This document shows positions 1-3,694 of a DNA stretch of 6,552 nt, piece by piece. Under the pieces are notes generated by a model. The model was given only the letters and a program-made list of their open reading frames with translations. It was not told the origin of the DNA and ran no database searches. Positions within the stretch are counted from its first letter, which is position 1; each line of letters begins with the position of its first letter. The stretch spans positions 1 through 6,552 of the forward strand of contig CALKIA010000201.1 of assembly GCA_937988705.1 (NCBI GenBank), given 5' to 3'. Origin of the DNA: an uncultured Chloroflexota bacterium (GTDB lineage: Bacteria; Chloroflexota; Anaerolineae; Aggregatilineales; Phototrophicaceae). The translations under genes were made by a program, and so were the position numbers.

Positions 1-1629
1 TTTGCGCTGGCGGAAGCCTATCTCGCGCAGACGTTCAATCGTCCCGGTCACGAAGTCGTCGATCATTATACCTATGTGCTCGTTGGCGACGGCGACTTGA
101 TGGAAGGCATCTCCGGCGAAGCCGCCTCGATTGCGGGGACATGGGGTCTCGGCAAGCTGATTTGCTTGTATGACAGCAACGATATCACGCTCGACGGTAA
201 AGCGAGCATGACGTTTACCGAAGATGTGGCCGCCCGCTACCGCGCCTATGGCTGGCATACGCTGACCGTCGCGGATGGCAACGATGTCGAGGCGATTAGC
301 GAAGCGATCAGCGCGGCCAAGGCTGTGACCGATCAACCGACGCTCATCACCGTCAAGACGACCATCGGCTATGGCAGTCCGAACAAGGGCGGTACGAGCG
401 AAGCGCACGGTTCGCCGTTGGGCGCAGACGAAATCAAGCTGGTCAAAGAATTTTACGGTTTCCCGCAGGAAGCCTTCTACATCCCCGGCGCGGCGCTGGA
501 ACATCTGCGCGCAGCCGTGGAAAAGGGCGCGGAACAGGAACAGCAGTGGGCGCAGACGCTGAGCGCCTACCGTGCGGCCTATCCCGAACTCGCCGCCACT
601 TTCGAACGCGCGCTGGCGGGTCAGCTGCCGGATGGCTGGGACGCCGATCTTCCCCGCTTCACGGCGGACAAGAAGTTCGCCACGCGCAATGCCAGTGGGC
701 TGGTGCTCAATGCCATTGCCAAGCACATCCCGACGATGATCGGCGGCGATGCGGATCTCGCGGGCAGCACCAAGACGCTGATCAAGGGGGAAGCCAACAC
801 CGGGCCGCGCAGCACTGCCGGACGCAATGTGCGCTTTGGTGTGCGCGAACATGCGATGGGCGCGATCGTCAACGCCTTAGCCCTGCATGGCGGCATCATC
901 AAGCCGTACAGCGCGACCTTCCTGCCGTTCAGCGATTACATGCGTCCGGCGATCCGGTTGGGCGCGCTGATGGCCATCCCGACGATCTATGTGTTCACGC
1001 ATGATGGCATCGGCGTGGGCGAAGATGGCCCGACGCACGAAGCCGTCGAACACGTCATGTCTCTGCGCCTGATCCCCGGTCTGTACACCTTCCGTCCAGC
1101 GGACGCCAACGAAACGGCGGCGACCTGGCAGCACGCCATGACGATGGATAAGCCGGCTGTGCTGATCTTCACGCGGCAGGATTTGCCCGTGCTCATGGGC
1201 GACGGTATCGGCGGCGTGGATGCAGTGTTCGCGGGCGTGAACCGCGGCGGCTACGTGCTGGCCGACTCCGACGGCACGCCGGAAGTGATTTTGCTGTCGA
1301 GCGGCAGCGAAGTTCACATCGCGCACGACGCCTACAAGACCCTGACCGCCAGCGGCGTGAAGGCGCGGTTGGTGTCGCTGCCGTGCTGGGAACTGTTCAA
1401 CCAGCAGCCCGACGAGTATAAGGAAAGCGTGCTGCCCAAGGCGGTCACGGCGCGTGTGAGCATCGAAGCGGGCGTGACGACGGGCTGGCAGAAGTATGTC
1501 GGCACAAGCGGCATCACCATCGGCGTGGATCGCTTTGGCGCGTCTGCCCCCTACCAGAAGATTTACGAGGAATACGGCCTCGTGCCGCAAACGGTCGTCG
1601 ACGCAGCGCATAAACTGCTCGGCAAGTAG
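1..1629 (+). CDS. tkt: Transketolase, 5'-truncated by window edge
   Basis: Thiamine-diphosphate enzyme of the cytosolic non-oxidative pentose phosphate pathway; it moves two-carbon ketol units between sugar phosphates (xylulose-5-P with ribose-5-P or erythrose-4-P). The frame is open from base 1, reading FALAEAYLAQTFNRPGHE, so the real start lies upstream; a GTG at 76 is internal. The window encodes 542 residues. Aligning GDGDLMEG (window residues 29-36), the ThDP/Mg-binding motif, with memory of E. coli TktA suggests about 125 N-terminal residues are missing, giving a normal total near 665. The pyrimidine-binding domain has the cofactor-activating Glu in FGVREHAMG (E283), the GEDGPTHEAVEH substrate/cofactor loop (340-351) and the phosphate-contacting Arg in FTRQDLP (R392). 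A C-terminal domain follows to the TAG stop at 1627-1629. All key motifs are intact. The next + strand genes are a toxin-antitoxin pair and rpiB, a partner enzyme in the same pathway. Confidence 0.97.
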   Translation, partial: FALAEAYLAQTFNRPGHEVVDHYTYVLVGDGDLMEGISGEAASIAGTWGLGKLICLYDSNDITLDGKASMTFTEDVAARYRAYGWHTLTVADGNDVEAISEAISAAKAVTDQPTLITVKTTIGYGSPNKGGTSEAHGSPLGADEIKLVKEFYGFPQEAFYIPGAALEHLRAAVEKGAEQEQQWAQTLSAYRAAYPELAATFERALAGQLPDGWDADLPRFTADKKFATRNASGLVLNAIAKHIPTMIGGDADLAGSTKTLIKGEANTGPRSTAGRNVRFGVREHAMGAIVNALALHGGIIKPYSATFLPFSDYMRPAIRLGALMAIPTIYVFTHDGIGVGEDGPTHEAVEHVMSLRLIPGLYTFRPADANETAATWQHAMTMDKPAVLIFTRQDLPVLMGDGIGGVDAVFAGVNRGGYVLADSDGTPEVILLSSGSEVHIAHDAYKTLTASGVKARLVSLPCWELFNQQPDEYKESVLPKAVTARVSIEAGVTTGWQKYVGTSGITIGVDRFGASAPYQKIYEEYGLVPQTVVDAAHKLLGK

Positions 1630-1661
1630 AAACGCTTCACCACCGAGGAAAATCATCGTCG

Positions 1662-1681
1662 GGGCGCACGGTTGTGCGCCC
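1662..1681 (+). terminator. Perfect 8-bp hairpin after tkt (terminator or dispersed palindrome)
   Basis: GGGCGCAC (1662-1669) and GTGCGCCC (1674-1681) are exact reverse complements around a GGTT loop, 32 bases after the tkt stop. The stem is GC-rich and followed by TTATT, only a weak T-run, so intrinsic termination is possible but not certain. The sequence also resembles short GC-rich palindromes scattered between genes in many environmental bacterial genomes, so it could be one copy of such a repeat. Either way it marks the boundary between tkt and the toxin-antitoxin unit. Confidence 0.55.
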
Positions 1682-1704
1682 TTATTCGTCTCAATCTGCC
1701 GTCG

Positions 1705-1747
1705 AGTTTGTGCTAAACTGAGGTTGGATGAGTTGTGAGGTTGATGA
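1705..1747 (+). promoter_or_regulatory. Candidate promoter/operator of the toxin-antitoxin unit
   Basis: Two kinds of symmetry sit just before the antitoxin gene. An inverted repeat, AGTTT (1705-1709) and AAACT (1715-1719) around a 5-base centre, covers a possible extended -10 element, TGCTAAACT (1711-1719); no convincing -35 is visible. A near-perfect direct repeat follows: TGAGGTTGGATGA (1719-1731) and TGAGGTTGATGA (1736-1747), 17 bases apart start to start. Type II antitoxins commonly repress their own operon by binding such repeats over the promoter. The second copy also contains the GAGG ribosome binding site (1737-1740), so part of the repetition may simply reflect translation signals. 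Confidence 0.3.
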
Positions 1748-1749
1748 TC

Positions 1750-2016
1750 ATGGACGCGGTCAAAGTGACCTATGAACTGCCTGCCGAACTGGTCGAACGG
1801 GCAAGGGCGCTCGGCATTGATGTCGAAAACCGACCCGATCTGTTGATTGATGGGCTTGAGAAGGCAATCCAGAAGTACGAAGCTGTAAAGCGACTTGACG
1901 AGATCAGCGCCAAGATCGATGCTCTACCACCGGAAATGCAGCTCACTCAAGAGGAAATCGAAGCAGAACTCCGCGCCTACTATCAGGAAAAAGCGACGAA
2001 AAAGCAGGATGTTTGA
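1750..2016 (+). CDS. Probable antitoxin of a type II toxin-antitoxin pair
   Basis: Encodes 88 residues from the ATG at 1750. This start has GAGG (1737-1740) nine bases upstream. Alternatives in the same frame are GTG 1735 and ATG 1744, giving up to 93 residues. I do not recognise a named family. The N-terminus, KVTYELPAELVERARALGID (5-24), reads as a beta strand followed by a helix, which suits a ribbon-helix-helix DNA-binding domain. The rest is highly charged and helical, ending in QEEIEAELRAYYQEK (67-81), typical of a flexible toxin-embracing tail. The role is inferred mainly from position: it lies directly upstream of a PIN-domain toxin, and its TGA shares one base with the toxin ATG, the usual antitoxin-first layout. 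Expected role: neutralise the nuclease by direct binding and repress the operon. GC content is lower than in tkt. Confidence 0.65.
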   Translation: MDAVKVTYELPAELVERARALGIDVENRPDLLIDGLEKAIQKYEAVKRLDEISAKIDALPPEMQLTQEEIEAELRAYYQEKATKKQDV

Positions 2017-2438
2017 TGCGGGCTGTTGTGGATACAAATCTGATCATCTCGGCGATATTTTGGAAAGGTGCTCCCAAAAGACTCTATCAAGCCGCGGGTG
2101 GACAATACCAACTATTGACCTCAAGAGCATTAATTGCAGAGTTGGGTGAAGTTATTCAGCGCCCTCAATTTGCTCAGCGGATTGCCGCCATCGGAGAAAC
2201 ACCGGGAGAGATCATGGGAGCATACATGCGATTGGCTGAAATTGTACAGCCCGCCGTGGTTCCCGAACATGTCATCCGTGATCCCAAAGATCAGATTGTG
2301 CTCGGCTGTGCTGTCGGTGGGCAGGCGGATTACATCGTATCTGGCGATAAAGACTTGTTGACACTTGAGCGTTACGAAAATATCCCTATCATCACTGCCA
2401 CAGGGTTTCTCGAACAGCTAGAAGGTGATGCAAAATGA
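2016..2438 (+). CDS. PIN-domain toxin (putative endoribonuclease)
   Basis: A 140-residue single-domain PIN protein of the 'putative toxin-antitoxin system toxin component, PIN family' type (COG1569-like, by recognition). PIN toxins are Mg-dependent ribonucleases that cut RNA when their antitoxin is degraded. The acidic active-site set looks complete: D6 in VVDTNLIISA, E42 in ALIAELGEV, D92 in RDPKDQIVL, and D111 with D113 in SGDKDLL. The hydrophobic strand ADYIVSG before the last motif is also typical. ATG 2016 is preferred: AGGA (2006-2009) lies six bases upstream. A TTG at 2013 would add one residue. The gene overlaps the antitoxin stop by one base and the rpiB start by four (ATGA), so all three are probably translated from one message. 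Hand-counted GC over 2041-2400 is about 50%, well below tkt at about 62%, which suggests horizontal acquisition. It appears intact; the target RNA cannot be told from sequence. Confidence 0.88.
   Translation: MRAVVDTNLIISAIFWKGAPKRLYQAAGGQYQLLTSRALIAELGEVIQRPQFAQRIAAIGETPGEIMGAYMRLAEIVQPAVVPEHVIRDPKDQIVLGCAVGGQADYIVSGDKDLLTLERYENIPIITATGFLEQLEGDAK
2421..2428 (+). promoter_or_regulatory. Ribosome binding site of rpiB inside the toxin gene
   Basis: GAAGGTGA lies six bases before the rpiB ATG (2435) and within the last codons of the toxin gene. Together with the ATGA overlap, it implies that ribosomes finishing the toxin can restart on rpiB. Confidence 0.6.
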
Positions 2439-2902
2439 AGATTGCTTTAGCGTCGGATCACGCGGGTTATCCGCTTAAGCAGCATCTGGTCGATTATCTG
2501 AGCAAACTGGGTTATGAGGTGCTCGACCTCGGCGTGACCACTGCCGCCGTCTCCACCGACTACCCCGACGCCGCGCAAGCGGTGGGCGCAGCCGTGTTGG
2601 ACGGGCGAGCGGAGCGCGGGATTATCGCGTGTGGCAGCGGCGTGGGGGCGTGCATCGCGGCGAACAAGATGCAAGGTATCTACGCCTCGATTGTGCACGA
2701 TGTGTACAGCGCGCATCAAGGCGTAGAGCATGATCAGATGAACGTGATTTGCGTTGGAGCGCGCATCATCGGCTCGGCGTTGGCCGAAGAGATCGCGACG
2801 ACCTTCCTCAACGCGAAGTTCAGCGGCGAAGCGCGGCACGCCCGACGCTTCAACAAGGTGGTAGCGCTGGAGTCCGCCGCACACCGCCCGACCAGCAGCT
2901 AA
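2435..2902 (+). CDS. rpiB: Ribose-5-phosphate isomerase B
   Basis: A 155-residue member of the RpiB/LacA/LacB family, slightly longer than the usual 145-150. It interconverts ribulose-5-phosphate and ribose-5-phosphate in the cytosol and so supplies transketolase with substrate. Family landmarks in order: ASDHAGYPLK (6-15); TDYPD (41-45); CGSGVGACIAANK (66-78), with the catalytic Cys66 and phosphate-binding loop; HDVYSA (88-93) and EHDQMNV (98-104), matching the common EHNDANV segment; and ARHARRFNKV (133-142), a basic phosphate-binding tail. Ser68 replaces the more common Thr of CGTG, a conservative change. LacA/LacB galactose-6-phosphate isomerase is the main alternative, but the neighbouring tkt and tal-pgi favour RpiB. 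The ATG overlaps the toxin stop (ATGA) and uses a ribosome binding site inside the toxin gene. The 3' end converges on a minus-strand gene with a 7-base gap and no obvious terminator. Confidence 0.93.
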   Translation: MKIALASDHAGYPLKQHLVDYLSKLGYEVLDLGVTTAAVSTDYPDAAQAVGAAVLDGRAERGIIACGSGVGACIAANKMQGIYASIVHDVYSAHQGVEHDQMNVICVGARIIGSALAEEIATTFLNAKFSGEARHARRFNKVVALESAAHRPTSS

Positions 2903-2909
2903 AACCGCC

Positions 2910-3314
2910 TTACTGGATGGCGACCAACCACTCACGCGCCTGGTCGAGGTCGCTGAAAACGCTCACCCGGACGCCCAGATTGAAGAAGGTTTCGACAATA
3001 TCCTGCATGCTGGCGCGTCCAGCGAGATCGGCGGGGACGACCAGCGCCCAGAATTTCCAACCGTTGGCCGCGGCGCGCGGTCCCCAATCGGTGACCGCGA
3101 AGACGACATCTTCCTGTTGGAAGGCGGCGTTGAGGCGGTCATCGGACAGCCACTTGCTGCCTTTGTGAGCGATCAGATAGTCGAGTGCGGTATTCATCAC
3201 GTGGCGGAACGGGACGCCCGTCTGCGCGCTGTGGAAGGTGTGATAGACGTAGCCGGCTTTCGGTTCGTAGCGCACGGTTGCCGAGGCGTTGTCGAGAACG
3301 ATATCGTATGCCAT
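2910..3314 (-). CDS. Small soluble protein of unknown function, STAS/SpoIIAA-like in outline
   Basis: Encodes 134 residues with no signal peptide or membrane segment. I do not know a gene name, but the pattern resembles a family of short alpha/beta proteins seen in environmental bacteria including Chloroflexota. Its recognisable blocks are a YHTFHSAQTGVPFRHVMN segment (24-41), GSKWLSDDR (52-60), DWGPRAAANGWKFWALVVP (76-94) and a C-terminal VFSDLDQAREWL (119-130), the last resembling the final helix of STAS/SpoIIAA-like domains. A regulatory or binding role is possible, but nothing in the sequence shows a reaction. The ATG at 3314 is well supported: on the minus strand AAGGGG (3325-3320) lies five bases upstream. 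The gene is transcribed toward rpiB and away from tal-pgi, so it is its own unit. It appears complete and has ordinary GC. Confidence 0.85.
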   Translation of the reverse strand: MAYDIVLDNASATVRYEPKAGYVYHTFHSAQTGVPFRHVMNTALDYLIAHKGSKWLSDDRLNAAFQQEDVVFAVTDWGPRAAANGWKFWALVVPADLAGRASMQDIVETFFNLGVRVSVFSDLDQAREWLVAIQ

Positions 3315-3344
3315 AACTGCCCCTTCAGGTTTCGTAAAGACCAG

Positions 3345-3392
3345 GGTTTCTATCCATATAAAATCTATACTATATCAATACTTGCCCAATAC
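3345..3392 (-). promoter_or_regulatory. AT-rich promoter-like leader of the minus-strand gene
   Basis: The stretch is conspicuously AT-rich against GC-rich surroundings. Read on the minus strand it offers TTGGGC (3389-3384) as a weak -35 and TAGATT (3367-3362) as a weak -10 with a 16-base spacer, and further TATA-like words nearby. No single promoter stands out, so only the region is proposed. Confidence 0.25.
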
Positions 3393-3420
3393 ACTTGAGG
3401 TTTGGCCGGATTGCGAAATT

Positions 3421-3568
3421 CAGTGAATCACGAAAGTTGACATTCAACTCGAAGCACCTGCTGTTTGCGCCAGCCTCACCCCAAGAACCTGACGGTTCAT
3501 TGCCCCTTGGGTGAGGGGCGGTTGAGCGCAGCAAAACGGGGTGAGGTGAGGCAATCCGTGATTCACTG
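3421..3568. mobile_element. MITE-like element with 12-bp terminal inverted repeats
   Basis: CAGTGAATCACG (3421-3432) and CGTGATTCACTG (3557-3568) are perfect 12-base inverted repeats bounding a 148-base segment. Immediately outside both ends is the same AAATT (3416-3420 and 3569-3573), as expected of a 5-base target-site duplication. The interior has no credible gene; it contains nested inverted repeats built from CCTCACCCC and GGGGTGAGG. This is the layout of a non-autonomous miniature element moved by a transposase encoded elsewhere. The insertion lies between two divergently transcribed genes, harming neither. I cannot name the transposase family from these ends. An alternative is a large regulatory or dispersed stem-loop repeat with a chance AAATT repeat. 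Confidence 0.55.
3474..3546. repeat. Nested GC-rich inverted repeats (CCTCACCCC family)
   Basis: CCTCACCCC (3474-3482) is the exact reverse complement of GGGGTGAGG (3538-3546). The left arm, as CTCACCCCAAG (3475-3485), can instead pair with CTTGGGTGAG (3506-3515) with one bulged C. A smaller hairpin, GAACC-TGAC-GGTTC (3485-3498), sits in that loop. Just after the outer right arm GTGAG is repeated (GGTGAGGTGAGG). The arms recall a short repeat I have seen dispersed in Chloroflexota genomes, though no copy count is possible here. The structure lies inside the putative miniature element. Confidence 0.6.
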
Positions 3569-3654
3569 AAATTGGTATCTGGATGGGATAGCGACTCGGC
3601 AGTTTGTCTATCGACATTTGTCACGAACTTACAGCATAAATGCCTATCCTCTCG

Positions 3655-3660
3655 TACAAT
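3655..3660 (+). promoter_or_regulatory. Candidate -10 element of tal-pgi
   Basis: TACAAT matches the TATAAT consensus at five of six positions and would start transcription near 3667, giving a leader of about 28 bases. No good -35 lies at standard spacing. A second option upstream is TCGACA (3611-3616) with CATAAA (3635-3640) at 18 bases. Both lie downstream of the miniature-element-like repeat. Confidence 0.35.
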
Positions 3661-3680
3661 TATCAACAATCTGTTCTGAT

Positions 3681-3686
3681 GAGGAG
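3681..3686 (+). promoter_or_regulatory. Ribosome binding site of tal-pgi
   Basis: GAGGAG is a strong Shine-Dalgarno match eight bases before the ATG at 3695, and it fixes that codon as the start. Confidence 0.75.
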
Positions 3687-3694
3687 TGCGATCA

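Noticed and set aside
76..78. GTG as the tkt start
   Set aside because: Transketolase homology is continuous upstream of it to base 1 (FNRPGHEVVDHYTY), so the true start is outside the window.
877..1656. Minus-strand open frame of 259 residues opposite tkt
   Set aside because: Antisense shadow of a clear transketolase; no recognisable motif and an odd His/Arg-rich composition.
3117..3398. Plus-strand open frame of 93 residues
   Set aside because: Mostly antisense to the minus-strand gene 2910-3314, which has the better ribosome binding site and patterned protein.
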